A stretch of 51,883 nucleotides of DNA from Streptomyces sp. MUM 203J (GTDB lineage Bacteria; Actinomycetota; Actinomycetes; Streptomycetales; Streptomycetaceae). Of the stretch, positions 1-8,762 are shown one piece after another. Position numbers and translations under genes: made by a program. Each line of letters begins with the position of its first letter. Within the stretch, counting starts at the first letter, position 1. The notes beneath the pieces are model-generated. The model saw nothing but the letters and a program-made list of their open reading frames with translations, was not told where the DNA came from and searched no databases. The stretch lies in assembly GCF_022414595.1 (NCBI RefSeq), contig NZ_JADWYO010000042.1, positions 1 to 51,883 on the forward strand. Direction: 5' to 3'.

Positions 1-663
1 CCCCGCACCCGCACCCGCACCCGCACCCGCACCGGCGCCCGCCGCACGGGCGCCCCGGGCCGGGCGGGCGGGGGCGGGCGGAAGCTGGCCCTTGAGGGGG
101 CCCCACTCGTTGGGATCGGGCACACCGGGCGGCAGCATCTGGCGCCGCCTGGGCCCGCCGTGCTCGGGCTCCCCCGGCTCCTTCGCACCCGGCCACGCCT
201 TGGCCACCCGCGCGGCCAGCACGAAGTCCTTGCGCAGGGGGTGTCCTTCGAAGGTCTCGGGAAGCAACAGGTGCGCGGGGTTCGGGTGGCCCTCGAAGGT
301 CACGCCGAACATCTCGTGGGTCTCGCGCTCGTGCCAGGCGGCGCCCGCGTACACCTCCACGGCCGTGGGGAGTGCGGGGGCGGCGTGCGGGACCGTCGTA
401 CGGAGCAGCAGCCGCCGCACCCGGCGGCCCTCCAGGGCCACGACGTGGGCGCAGACCCGGAAGCCGGTCTCCGGCTCGTCGACCGCGCTCAGCCAGTCGA
501 AGTAGGTGCAGCCCAGCTTGTCGCGGGCGATCTCGAGCGCGGAGATCCAGGCGCCGGCCGGGACGTCCACGGTCAGCAGGTCGTAGGTGCGCCCGGCGGT
601 GGCCTCCGCACCGAAGATCTCGGTGACCGCTTCGGGGAGGGTGTCGTAGGGGTGCGTGTTCAT
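1..663 (-). CDS. nuoC2: NADH-quinone oxidoreductase subunit C of the second nuo cluster, 3' end beyond the window
   Basis: 30-kDa (NuoC) subunit of a complex I-type enzyme, a peripheral-arm protein next to the quinone site. The 221 visible residues start at the ATG that overlaps the nuoB2 stop codon (ATGA). The family signature is present: WHERETHEMFGVTFEGHP, then LLLPETFEGHPLRKDF, which is typical of NuoC. After about residue 190 the protein becomes a low-complexity Pro/Ala/Gly/Arg tail that runs into an Ala-Gly repeat at the window edge, which ordinary NuoC lacks. It is unlike the nuoC of the main operon (33412-34245), whose extension is N-terminal. No stop codon is visible, so the true length is unknown. 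Translational coupling to nuoB2 is implied by the overlap. Confidence 0.88.
   Translation of the reverse strand, partial: MNTHPYDTLPEAVTEIFGAEATAGRTYDLLTVDVPAGAWISALEIARDKLGCTYFDWLSAVDEPETGFRVCAHVVALEGRRVRRLLLRTTVPHAAPALPTAVEVYAGAAWHERETHEMFGVTFEGHPNPAHLLLPETFEGHPLRKDFVLAARVAKAWPGAKEPGEPEHGGPRRRQMLPPGVPDPNEWGPLKGQLPPAPARPARGARAAGAGAGAGAGAGAG
5..33. repeat. GCACCC hexanucleotide tandem repeat in the 3' part of nuoC2
   Basis: Four full GCACCC units and a partial fifth are visible and may continue beyond the window. Read on the minus strand in the nuoC2 frame they encode alternating Ala-Gly. The unit is a multiple of three, so copy-number slippage would change tail length without shifting the frame. 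Confidence 0.85.
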
Positions 664-1319
664 ACCCGGTCGCCTCCCTGGGGCGGGGTCTCCTCCGAGG
701 CGGCGGCCGCGGGCGGCGGCGTCACCAGGCCGCTCCGCAGGGCGGCGGGCGAGGGCCGTGCGGCGCCCTCCTGCCCGTACCGCTGGTGCAGCGACTCGCG
801 GGCGATCTTCTCCTGGAGCTTCAGGATGCCCTGGAGCAGCGCCTCGGGCCGGGGCGGGCACCCCGGCACGTACACGTCGACGGGGATGATCTGGTCGACG
901 CCCTTGGTGACGGAGTACGAGTCCCAGTACGGCCCGCCGCAGTTCGAGCAGGCGCCGAAGGAGATGACGTACTTGGGCTCCGGCATCTGCTCGTACAGCC
1001 GCTTCACCGCGGGTGCCATCTTGTCGGTGACCGTGCCGGAGACCACCATCAGGTCGGCCTGGCGCGGCCCGGGCGCGAAGGGGATCACGCCCAGCCGGAT
1101 GAAGTCGTGCCGGGCCATCGACGCGGCGATGAACTCGATGGCGCAGCAGGCCAGCCCGAAGTTGAAGACCCACAGGCTGTAGCGGCGTCCCCAGTTGAGG
1201 ATCACCTTCATCGGCTCGGGCGCCAGCCGCGACAGCACGCCCAGCTTCTTCGGCTCGGGCAGCAGCACCGGTTCGGTCCCGGGGGCGGAGGGCCCGGAGG
1301 CGGAGGGGGTCACGTCCAT
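660..1319 (-). CDS. nuoB2: NADH-quinone oxidoreductase subunit B of the second nuo cluster
   Basis: 219 residues. NuoB carries iron-sulfur cluster N2, which passes electrons to quinone. The ligand pattern is complete: tandem cysteines in FGLACCAIEF (about residue 50), one in FGACSNCGG and one in VPGCPPRPEALL. The start is the ATG that overlaps the 3' end of nuoA2 by 10 bp; the longer upstream open frame merely reads through nuoA2 in another frame. Beyond the core there is a C-terminal tail of about 45 residues, rich in Ala, Pro and Ser, absent from the main-operon NuoB. The stop overlaps the nuoC2 start. Family assignment is secure. That it belongs to a separate second complex is inferred from the full nuoA-N operon elsewhere in the window. 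Confidence 0.93.
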   Translation of the reverse strand: MDVTPSASGPSAPGTEPVLLPEPKKLGVLSRLAPEPMKVILNWGRRYSLWVFNFGLACCAIEFIAASMARHDFIRLGVIPFAPGPRQADLMVVSGTVTDKMAPAVKRLYEQMPEPKYVISFGACSNCGGPYWDSYSVTKGVDQIIPVDVYVPGCPPRPEALLQGILKLQEKIARESLHQRYGQEGAARPSPAALRSGLVTPPPAAAASEETPPQGGDRV

Positions 1320-1711
1320 GTCAGGACGCCCTTCTTGTACGCGTACAGCAGACCGACGGCCAGGAAGCCGAGGAAGATGAACATCTCGACGAGCGTGGTC
1401 GCGCCGTACCCGGCGACGGCGAACACCGTCGCCCAGGGGAACAGGAAGATCGAGTCGACCGCGAAGATCACGTACAGGAACGCGTAGACGTAGTAGCGGA
1501 CCTGGGTGTGGGCCCAGCCCTCCCCGACCGGGTCGACGCCGCACTCGTACGTGAGCATCTTCTCCCGCGTGGGCACGACGGGGCGCAGCAGCCGTCCGGC
1601 CGCGAAGGCGACGGCGACGAAGAGCACGCCGATGACGGCGAGGAGTCCGACGACCGAGTAGCTCTGGAAGTAGTCGGCCGCGAGCACAGCGTGTTCCGCG
1701 CGTTCCGGCAC
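1310..1711 (-). CDS. nuoA2: NADH-quinone oxidoreductase subunit A of the second nuo cluster
   Basis: 133-residue membrane subunit at the junction of the hydrophilic and membrane arms. It shows the three hydrophobic segments expected of NuoA (about residues 16-38, 75-97 and 100-122) and the loop motif EKMLTYECGVDP, in which the Cys is the conserved one of the TMH1-2 loop. The GTG start is preceded by a purine-rich AGAGGA ribosome site and is the first gene of the minus-strand cluster. It overlaps nuoB2 by 10 bp. The protein is only distantly similar to NuoA of the main operon, as expected for an old duplication. Confidence 0.92.
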   Translation of the reverse strand: MPERAEHAVLAADYFQSYSVVGLLAVIGVLFVAVAFAAGRLLRPVVPTREKMLTYECGVDPVGEGWAHTQVRYYVYAFLYVIFAVDSIFLFPWATVFAVAGYGATTLVEMFIFLGFLAVGLLYAYKKGVLTWT

Positions 1712-1750
1712 GTCCCATTCCTCTCTTCCCTGCTGCCGCTGTCCGGAGGG

Positions 1751-1756
1751 AGTCTA
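1751..1756 (-). promoter_or_regulatory. -10 element (TAGACT) of the second nuo cluster
   Basis: On the minus strand TAGACT fits the streptomycete vegetative TANNNT -10 consensus and would give a leader of about 30 nt before nuoA2. No good -35 hexamer is apparent 17-18 bp upstream. Confidence 0.45.
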
Positions 1757-2045
1757 GGCCCTGGGAAAGCGCTCGTGACCAGCCGTGTCACCGACCGGAA
1801 ACCGGGTGGCCCGGCCCGCCGCGTGAAATAGATCAAGAGCGGGTACTCGGCTCCGGGGTGGCCGGAGAAGGTCCCGGCAGTCCCGGGAGTGCCGTTCCGG
1901 CCGGATGACGGGGGTGGAGAAGCATGATGTTTCAGGACAAAGGGCCGTCTCAGACAGACGTCCAGCATATGAGTCACTTAAGGAAGGGGACCCTTACCGA
2001 CGTAGGGTGGGCCTTGGGGCGACCGGTCGTCCGGCCGTCTTCCGA

Positions 2046-2087
2046 GGTTTCTCCCGCCGGCGGCGGAGAGACCCCTTGTCTCAAGGG
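2046..2087 (+). promoter_or_regulatory. Two leader hairpins before korA, the second hiding the ribosome site
   Basis: The first hairpin pairs GGTTTCTCC (2046-2054) with GGAGAGACC (2065-2073) over 9 bp with one G-U pair. The second pairs CCCTTG (2073-2078) with CAAGGG (2082-2087) around a 3-nt loop and includes the 5' half of the Shine-Dalgarno AAGGGAGG (2083-2090). The arms share only C73, so the two can nearly coexist. Control of korA translation is an inference. Confidence 0.4.
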
Positions 2088-2099
2088 AGGTCCAGTTCA

Positions 2100-4095
2100 G
2101 TGACCAGCCAGGTCAGTAGCCCGGCCGAGCAGACAGGTGAGAGCGAGTCGACGACGGCCGAGGAGGCAGCCGGCGCCGTCGGGGAGCAGCGCGCCGCGCC
2201 CGCGCCCCCGGACGACACGTCCGAGACCGCGTCCGGCATCGCCTCCGACAAGAAGAAAATCCGCCACCTCGACCGCGTGATCATCCGTTTCGCGGGCGAC
2301 TCGGGTGACGGTATGCAGCTCACAGGTGACCGTTTCACCTCCGAGACGGCGTCCTTCGGCAACGACCTGTCGACGCTGCCGAACTTCCCTGCCGAGATCC
2401 GGGCCCCCGCCGGCACCCTCCCCGGCGTGTCGTCGTTCCAGCTGCACTTCGCGGACCACGACATCCTCACTCCGGGCGACGCTCCGAACGTGCTGGTCGC
2501 GATGAACCCGGCGGCCCTGAAGGCGAACGTCGGTGATGTTCCGCGCGGGGGCGAGATCATCGTCAACACGGACGAGTTCGCCAAGCGGGCGATGGCGAAG
2601 GTCGGCTACGCCACGGATCCGCTGGAGGACGGCTCGCTGGACGCCTACCGCGTCCACCGGGTGCCGCTGACGACGCTGACGATCGAGGCGCTGAAGGAGT
2701 TCGGCCTGTCCCGCAAGGAGGCCGAGCGCAGCAAGAACATGTTCGCGCTGGGCCTGCTCAGCTGGATGTACCACCGGCCGACCGAGGGCACCGAGCGGTT
2801 CCTGCGGCAGAAGTTCGCGAAGAAGCCGCAGATCGCCGAAGCGAACGTGGCGGCGTTCCGGGCGGGCTGGAACTTCGGGGAGACGACGGAGGACTTCGCC
2901 GTCAGTTACGAGGTGGCCCCGGCGACCTCCGCGTTCCCGGCCGGTACGTACCGCAACATCTCCGGCAACCTGGCCCTGTCCTACGGGCTGATCGCCGCGT
3001 CCCGCCAGGCGGACCTGCCGCTGTTCCTCGGCTCGTATCCGATCACCCCGGCCTCCGACATCCTGCACGAGCTGAGCAGGCACAAGAACTTCGGGGTGCG
3101 GACCTTCCAGGCGGAGGACGAGATCGCCGGGATCGGTGCCGCCCTGGGCGCGGCCTTCGGCGGTTCGCTGGCCGTGACCACGACCTCCGGGCCGGGCGTG
3201 GCGCTCAAGAGCGAGACGATCGGGCTCGCCGTGTCCCTGGAGCTGCCGCTGCTGATCGTGGACATCCAGCGCGGAGGGCCGTCGACCGGCCTTCCGACCA
3301 AGACCGAGCAGGCCGACCTGCTCCAGGCGATGTACGGCAGGAACGGCGAGGCCCCGGTGCCGATCGTGGCACCGAAGACCCCCGCGGACTGCTTCGACGC
3401 GGCCCTGGAGGCGGCACGGATTGCGCTCACCCACCGGACGCCGGTGTTCCTCCTGTCGGACGGCTATCTGGCGAACGGCTCCGAGCCGTGGCGCATCCCG
3501 GACCTGGAGGAGCTGCCGGACCTGTCGGTCACCTTCGCGACCGGCCCGAACCACACCCTCGATGACGGCACCGAGGTCTTCTGGCCGTACAAGCGCGACC
3601 CGGAGACTCTGGCCCGCCCGTGGGCGCTGCCCGGCACTCCGGGGCTCGAACACCGGATCGGCGGCATCGAGAAGCAGGACGGCACGGGCAACATCTCCTA
3701 CGACCCGGCCAACCACGACCTGATGGTCCGCACCCGGCAGGCCAAGGTCGACGGTGTCACGGTGCCGGAGCTTCAGGTCGACCACGAGGACGGGGCGAGC
3801 ACCCTGGTCCTGGGCTGGGGCTCCACGTACGGGCCGATCACCGCCGCCGTGCGCCGGCTGCGCCGCGCGGGCGAGAGGATCGCGCAGGCGCACCTGCGCC
3901 ACCTCAACCCGTTCCCCGCGAATCTCGGCGAGGTCCTGGGACGGTACGAGAAGGTCGTCGTGCCCGAGATGAACATGGGCCAGCTCGCCACGCTCATCCG
4001 CGCCCGCTACCTGGTCGACGCACACAGCCACACCCAGATCAACGGCATGCCGTTCAAGGCGGAGCAGCTGGCAGCGGCCCTGAAGGAGACCATCG

Positions 4096-4106
<11 letters not shown>
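2100..4106 (+). CDS. korA: 2-oxoacid:ferredoxin oxidoreductase, alpha (gamma-alpha fused) subunit
   Basis: 668 residues. With KorB it decarboxylates a 2-oxoacid, most likely 2-oxoglutarate to succinyl-CoA, and reduces ferredoxin. The order is a gamma domain (about 60-250, with the signature FAGDSGDGMQ), then the alpha pyrimidine-binding domain starting near 290 with SYPITPASDILHEL and continuing with TTTSGPGVALKSE and GGPSTGLPTKTEQ, then a C-terminal transketolase-like domain. This fused architecture is typical of two-subunit enzymes. I chose the GTG at 2100 because AAGGGAGG lies 9 nt upstream; a further open frame back to 1905 lacks a ribosome site. The first 55 residues are a low-complexity Glu/Ala/Ser/Thr leader. 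It overlaps korB by 11 bp. Substrate preference cannot be read from sequence alone. Confidence 0.93.
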
Positions 4107-5148
<1,042 letters not shown>

Positions 5149-5167
5149 CGGTTCTCCCGGTGTGCGC

Positions 5168-5199
5168 GGGGCCCGGTTCTCTCAGGAGGACCGGGCCCC
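5168..5199. terminator. Bidirectional hairpin between korB and the HxlR gene
   Basis: GGGGCCCGGT (5168-5177) pairs perfectly with ACCGGGCCCC (5190-5199), a 10-bp GC stem with a 12-nt loop, sitting between convergent genes and overlapping the 3' end of the regulator. There is no U-tract, which is normal for Streptomyces. Confidence 0.75.
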
Positions 5200-5568
5200 G
5201 TCGTATGCGCGGCGCGCCTCCTGCACCGCGTCCAGGCGGCGCTCGGACCAGCGGGCCAGGGCCCAGACCTGTTCCGCGGCCTCGCGGCCGAGGCCCGTGA
5301 GCGAGTAGTCGACGCGGGGCGGGATCACGGGGTGGGCGTCACGGTGGACGAAGCCGTCGCGCTCCAGGGTCCGGAGGGTCTGGGCCAGCATCTTCTCGCT
5401 GACCCCGCCGATGGTGCGGCGCAGCTCGCTGAAGCGGTGGGTGCGCTCCCGCAGCGCGGCGAGGACGAGGACACCCCAGCGGCTGGTGACGTGCTCCAGA
5501 ACGAGGCGGGAGGGGCACCCGGTGGCGTTGACATCGGGCCGGACCGAGGCGGTGGCACTTACCGACAT
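5182..5568 (-). CDS. HxlR/DUF24-family redox-type transcriptional regulator (QorR/YtfH-like)
   Basis: 128 residues with the winged-helix HxlR fold: SRLVLEHVTSRWGVLVLAAL, then FSELRRTIGGVSEKMLAQTLRTLERDGFVHR, then the wing. A single Cys (Cys18) lies just before the DNA-binding domain in ATGCPSR, the place where QorR of Corynebacterium has its redox-sensing Cys17. It is divergent from a qorB-like gene, exactly the arrangement of qorR/qorB and ytfH/ytfG, so it most likely represses both and is released by oxidation or quinone-type electrophiles. Start: ATG at 5568. An inverted repeat (5572-5596) lies immediately upstream. Family certain; function by context. Confidence 0.88.
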   Translation of the reverse strand: MSVSATASVRPDVNATGCPSRLVLEHVTSRWGVLVLAALRERTHRFSELRRTIGGVSEKMLAQTLRTLERDGFVHRDAHPVIPPRVDYSLTGLGREAAEQVWALARWSERRLDAVQEARRAYDGARSS

Positions 5569-5571
5569 ACC

Positions 5572-5596
5572 AGTACCTTACTTCAAAGTGGGTACT
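5572..5596. promoter_or_regulatory. Candidate operator for the HxlR regulator
   Basis: AGTACC (5572-5577) and GGTACT (5591-5596) form an inverted repeat with a 13-nt spacer in an AT-richer patch directly before the regulator start and upstream of qorB. Position and symmetry fit an autoregulatory site for a dimeric HxlR protein. Confidence 0.5.
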
Positions 5597-5711
5597 TACC
5601 AATAGTTAGCGCTGTGCTTAGCGTGGGTGTCACCCGGCAGAACCCCGTCCGGGCGAACGCCTGTCCCGGCAGACCCCCGTCCCGGCGGATCACCCACACA
5701 CTGGAGAACCC

Positions 5712-6575
5712 ATGAGCATCGTCGTCACCGGAGCCACCGGCCGCCTCGGCCGCCTCGTCATCGACACCCTGCTGGCCGGCGGCACTCCGCCCGCGGCCGT
5801 CGCCGCCGTCGTCCGCGACAAGGCCAGGGCCGCGGACCTCGCGGAGCGCGGGATCGAGCTGCGCGTGGCCGACTACAGCCGGCCGGAGACCCTGGCCGAC
5901 GCCTTCGCCGCGGGCGACAGGGTGCTGCTGGTCTCGGGCAGCGAGGTCGGCCGACGGGTGCCGCAGCACCAGGCCGTGATCGCGGCGGCGAAGGCCGCGG
6001 GCGTCGCCCAGCTCGCCTACACGAGCATCCTCGGCGGCCCCGAGGCCGACTTCGACCTGGCAGCCGAGCACCAGGAGACGGAGCGGGCGATCCTCGCCTC
6101 GGGCCTGCCCTACACGCTGCTGCGCAACGGCTGGTACACGGAGAACTACACCGAGAACCTGGCACCGGTGCTGGCGCACGGCACGGTCGTCGGCAGCGCG
6201 GGAGAGGGCCGGGTCGCCTCCGCCGCCCGCGCCGACTACGCCGCCGCGGCGGCCGCCGTACTGACCCGGGACGGGCACCTCGGGAAGACGTACGAGCTGA
6301 GCGGCGACACCGCATGGTCGTTCGCGGAGTACGCGGCCGAGCTGGCCCGGCAGACCGGCGAGTCCATCACTTACGGCGAGGTTCCCGCCGAGAAGCACCT
6401 GGACATCCTCACCGGCGCGGGCGTGCCGGAGCCGTTCGCGGCGCTCCTCGTCGACGTCGACGCCGCCATCGCGCGCGGGCGGCTGGCCGCGACCGGCGGT
6501 GACCTGGCGCGACTCATCGGCCGCCCGACGACGCCGCTGGCGCAGAGCGTGACGGAGGCGCTGCGCGCGCGGTGA
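5712..6575 (+). CDS. qorB: NmrA-like NAD(P)H:quinone oxidoreductase
   Basis: 287 residues, close to the length of E. coli QorB (YtfG). An atypical SDR protein with the NADP-binding motif GATGRLG at residues 7-13 and no classical Tyr-x3-Lys catalytic pair. Family blocks shared with QorB include SGSEVGRRVPQHQAVI, AYTSILGG, LLRNGWYTENYTENL, ASAARADYAAAAAAVL and the ending LIGRPTTPLAQSV. It probably reduces quinones with NADPH in detoxification. The ATG has a GGAG ribosome site about 7 nt upstream. It is divergently transcribed from the HxlR regulator with 143 bp between, consistent with induction by redox-active compounds. The next gene on this strand starts 104 bp later with its own promoter. 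Confidence 0.9.
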   Translation: MSIVVTGATGRLGRLVIDTLLAGGTPPAAVAAVVRDKARAADLAERGIELRVADYSRPETLADAFAAGDRVLLVSGSEVGRRVPQHQAVIAAAKAAGVAQLAYTSILGGPEADFDLAAEHQETERAILASGLPYTLLRNGWYTENYTENLAPVLAHGTVVGSAGEGRVASAARADYAAAAAAVLTRDGHLGKTYELSGDTAWSFAEYAAELARQTGESITYGEVPAEKHLDILTGAGVPEPFAALLVDVDAAIARGRLAATGGDLARLIGRPTTPLAQSVTEALRAR

Positions 6576-6613
6576 CACCCCTTCGCCAGTCATGACCGTA
6601 TGGCGATACGGGC

Positions 6614-6643
6614 ATGACATCCCGCCCCGTGCGGCGCTACCTT
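6614..6643 (+). promoter_or_regulatory. Promoter of the rarD-like gene
   Basis: ATGACA (6614-6619), an 18-bp spacer and TACCTT (6638-6643) fit a vegetative promoter. The -35 hexamer contains the ATG that begins the longest open frame, so that ATG would not be transcribed, which supports the downstream GTG start. Confidence 0.5.
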
Positions 6644-6679
6644 CGTCCGAACAGGCGTGACGGGAAAGGCAGGTGCCGG

Positions 6680-7729
6680 GTGGCGGGCAGGGGCGGCGGC
6701 GAGGGCGGTCTGGCGACAGGGCCCGACGCGAGGCAGACGGGGCTCGACGCACAGCAGAGGCTCGACCGGAAGGCCGGGTTCCTGTACGGGATCGGGGCGT
6801 ACGGCATGTGGGGCCTGGTCCCGCTGTACTGGCCCCTGCTGCAACCGGCGACCGCGGTGGAGATCCTCGCGCACCGGATGGTCTGGTCCCTCGCGGTCGT
6901 CGCGCTGGCCCTGCTGGCGCTGCGCCGCTGGGGGTGGATACCCGGGCTGCTGCGGCAGCCCCGCAAGCTCGGCATGATCACGGTCGCGGCGGCCGTGATC
7001 ACCGTCAACTGGGGCCTCTACATCTGGTCCGTGAACGCGGGCCATGTCGTCGAGGCCTCGCTCGGCTACTTCATCAACCCACTGGTCACCATCGCCATGG
7101 GCGTCCTGCTCCTGAAGGAACGGCTGCGGCCCGCACAGTGGGCGGCGGTCGGGATCGGCCTCACGGCGGTGCTGGTGCTGGCCTTCGGGTACGGGCGCCC
7201 GCCGTGGATCTCGCTGGTGCTGGCGTTCTCCTTCGCGGTGTACGGGCTGGTGAAGAAGAAGGTGGACCTGGGCGGACTGGAGTCGCTGGCCGCCGAGACC
7301 GCGATCCAGTTCCTTCCCGCCCTGGCCTATCTGCTGTGGCTGGGGTCGAGCGGGTCGCTCGCGTTCGGCGCGCACGGGGCGGAGCACATGGCGCTGCTGG
7401 CGTCGGCGGGCCTGGTCACGGCCCTGCCGCTGGTGTGCTTCGGGGCGGCGGCGATCCGGGTACCGCTGTCGACGCTCGGGCTGCTGCAGTACCTGGCGCC
7501 GGTGTTCCAGTTCCTGCTGGGTGTCGTGTACTTCCGTGAGGCGATGCCGCCGGAGCGGTGGGCGGGCTTCGGGCTCGTGTGGCTGGCGCTGACCGTCCTG
7601 ACCTGGGACGCGTTGCGGACGGCACGGCGGACCCGGGCCCAGGCACTGCGGCTGGCGGCGGAGGCCGCCGCCTCCGGCCGTGAGGCTCCGTCAGAGCGGG
7701 TTCCCGCCACGGCGGCGGAGCGTCACTGA
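6680..7729 (+). CDS. rarD: RarD/EamA-family membrane transporter
   Basis: 349 residues as annotated. Ten hydrophobic helices are visible in two EamA-like halves. RarD hallmarks: FLYGIGAYGMWGLVPLYWPLL near the start, EILAHRMVWSL, NWGLYIWSVNAGHVVEASLGYFINPL and the later LQYLAPVFQFLLGV with PPERWAGFGLVWLALTVL. RarD proteins were named for chloramphenicol sensitivity; substrates are mostly unknown. I chose the GTG at 6680 (AGGCAGG ribosome site) over the ATG at 6614, which lies in the -35 element. A short hydrophilic N-terminus precedes helix 1, and a charged C-terminal tail of about 45 residues follows the last helix. It converges on and overlaps the SRPBCC gene by 7 bp. Confidence 0.88.
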   Translation: MAGRGGGEGGLATGPDARQTGLDAQQRLDRKAGFLYGIGAYGMWGLVPLYWPLLQPATAVEILAHRMVWSLAVVALALLALRRWGWIPGLLRQPRKLGMITVAAAVITVNWGLYIWSVNAGHVVEASLGYFINPLVTIAMGVLLLKERLRPAQWAAVGIGLTAVLVLAFGYGRPPWISLVLAFSFAVYGLVKKKVDLGGLESLAAETAIQFLPALAYLLWLGSSGSLAFGAHGAEHMALLASAGLVTALPLVCFGAAAIRVPLSTLGLLQYLAPVFQFLLGVVYFREAMPPERWAGFGLVWLALTVLTWDALRTARRTRAQALRLAAEAAASGREAPSERVPATAAERH

Positions 7730-8130
7730 CGGGTCCCCCCGGGAAGCAGTGCCGCCTCCACCCGGTCCATGACCGCGCGCCAGTGGTCGCGGCGCCGCTC
7801 ACGCTCCTCGGCGCTCGCGAGGTGCTCCTGGTGGAAGCGGAGGACCGCCCTGCCGGGGTCGGCGGCCGGGGAGACGGCGACCTGGACGGTCGTGTCGCCG
7901 TACGTGAGCCGGACACGGTCGCCGGGCCGATGGCTGCGGATCTCGCCGCGGACCCCGTCGGCCGTCTCGTACGACGCGCCCCGCTCGACCGGGAGGGGCC
8001 GGTCGGTGCCGAGCCAGAGGGCGGTGCCTTCAGGCCCGGCGACGAACGCCCATACGGCGCCGACGGGGAGCGGCAGGGTCCGCGAGACACCGATCTGCCA
8101 CCCGGCGTCCCTGGTCAGTCCGGTGGGCAT
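7723..8130 (-). CDS. SRPBCC (AHSA1/START-like) domain protein
   Basis: 135 residues spanning one SRPBCC fold: VSRTLPLPVGAVWAFVAGPEGTALWLG at the N-terminus, a central beta-rich part (SYETADGVRGEIRSHRPGDRVRLTY) and a C-terminal helix (REHWRAVMDRVEAAL-like). Such domains hold a hydrophobic ligand pocket. The ATG start shares ATGA with the stop of the CGNR gene upstream, so its translation depends on that regulator. It may be a ligand-binding partner or an enzyme; the sequence does not decide. Its stop lies just inside the 3' end of rarD on the other strand. Confidence 0.85.
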   Translation of the reverse strand: MPTGLTRDAGWQIGVSRTLPLPVGAVWAFVAGPEGTALWLGTDRPLPVERGASYETADGVRGEIRSHRPGDRVRLTYGDTTVQVAVSPAADPGRAVLRFHQEHLASAEERERRRDHWRAVMDRVEAALLPGGTRQ

Positions 8131-8738
8131 CAGACCCCCTCCTCCTTCATGTCCGTACGAGCCCGGTGGGTCCGCACCTTGTGCCGGTTGCCGCACCGCT
8201 CCATCGCGCACCAGCGGCGGCGGCCCGGGCGGGACGTGTCGACGAACAGCAGGTAGCAGTCGTGGGCGCCGCACTCGCGGACGCGATGCGCGTACGGGCC
8301 GGTGAACAGGTCCACGGCGTCACGCGCGACCGTCGAGACGAGCTGGGCGACGGTGGCCCCGGGCGCCCACTCCCGGTGCCCGCCGGGAGTCATGCGCACA
8401 GCCAGGGGCGGCGCGTCGGCCGCCGCGTTCACCACCGCCACCTGGGCGGGGTCCAGGGGCCTGGCGTGCGCCCGCGCCGCGGCCATCCCGTGCAGCGCGT
8501 CGCGCAGTTCCCGTACGGGGGCGAGGCCCGCCTGACCGACGGTGAGCCGCAGCCCGGGGTCGAGGCGGCTGGCGGCCACCCAGGCTTGCAGCCCGGCCGC
8601 CTCGTCGAGCACCTCGTACCGGGCCAGGAGGCCGGGGCCGCCCGTGGTGAGCAGCTCCAGGCACAGGGCGCCCGGGTCGAAGCGGTAGGTACGGCCTTCC
8701 GGCGTGCTCAGGGTCAGACCTGTTGCGGGCTCGGTCAT
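8130..8738 (-). CDS. CGNR zinc-finger transcriptional regulator (ABATE domain)
   Basis: 202 residues. The N-terminal part (about 1-140) is the ABATE-type domain, putatively stress or ligand sensing. The C-terminal zinc finger has all four cysteines: Cys in ECGAHDCYLLFVD and in WCAMERCGNRHK, followed by the basic helix KVRTHRART. The start is the ATG at 8738. There is no Shine-Dalgarno in front; instead a TATATT -10 element ends 6 nt before the ATG, so the message is probably leaderless. Overlaps the SRPBCC start by 4 bp and faces a VOC gene with only 21 bp between the two start codons. It most likely controls both directions from the palindrome at 8736-8762. Confidence 0.9.
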   Translation of the reverse strand: MTEPATGLTLSTPEGRTYRFDPGALCLELLTTGGPGLLARYEVLDEAAGLQAWVAASRLDPGLRLTVGQAGLAPVRELRDALHGMAAARAHARPLDPAQVAVVNAAADAPPLAVRMTPGGHREWAPGATVAQLVSTVARDAVDLFTGPYAHRVRECGAHDCYLLFVDTSRPGRRRWCAMERCGNRHKVRTHRARTDMKEEGV

Positions 8739-8762
8739 GTAACCAATATAAACAGTTACATG
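8736..8762. promoter_or_regulatory. Mirror-image divergent promoter/operator with start codons inside a palindrome
   Basis: CATGTAAC (8736-8743) and GTTACATG (8755-8762) are perfect 8-bp inverted arms around an 11-nt AT-rich core. Each arm contains the ATG of one divergent gene. The core carries TATATT on the minus strand (8750-8745, 6 nt from the CGNR ATG) and TATAAA on the plus strand (8747-8752, 7 nt from the VOC ATG). Neither gene has a ribosome site. Confidence 0.7.

Larger units (their letters stand above)
1712..2099. other. Intergenic region between divergent nuoA2 and korA
   Basis: 388 bp without a convincing gene. It holds the nuoA2 -10 element, a short inverted repeat ACCCT/AGGGT (1990-1994 and 2004-2008) around a TAGGGT, and two adjacent hairpins just before korA (annotated separately). 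An open frame running from 1905 into korA has no ribosome site, and its part before 2100 does not resemble the family. Confidence 0.6.

Noticed and set aside
5..33. CRISPR-like array at the left edge
   Set aside because: The repeats are 6 bp long, contiguous without spacers and inside a coding frame.
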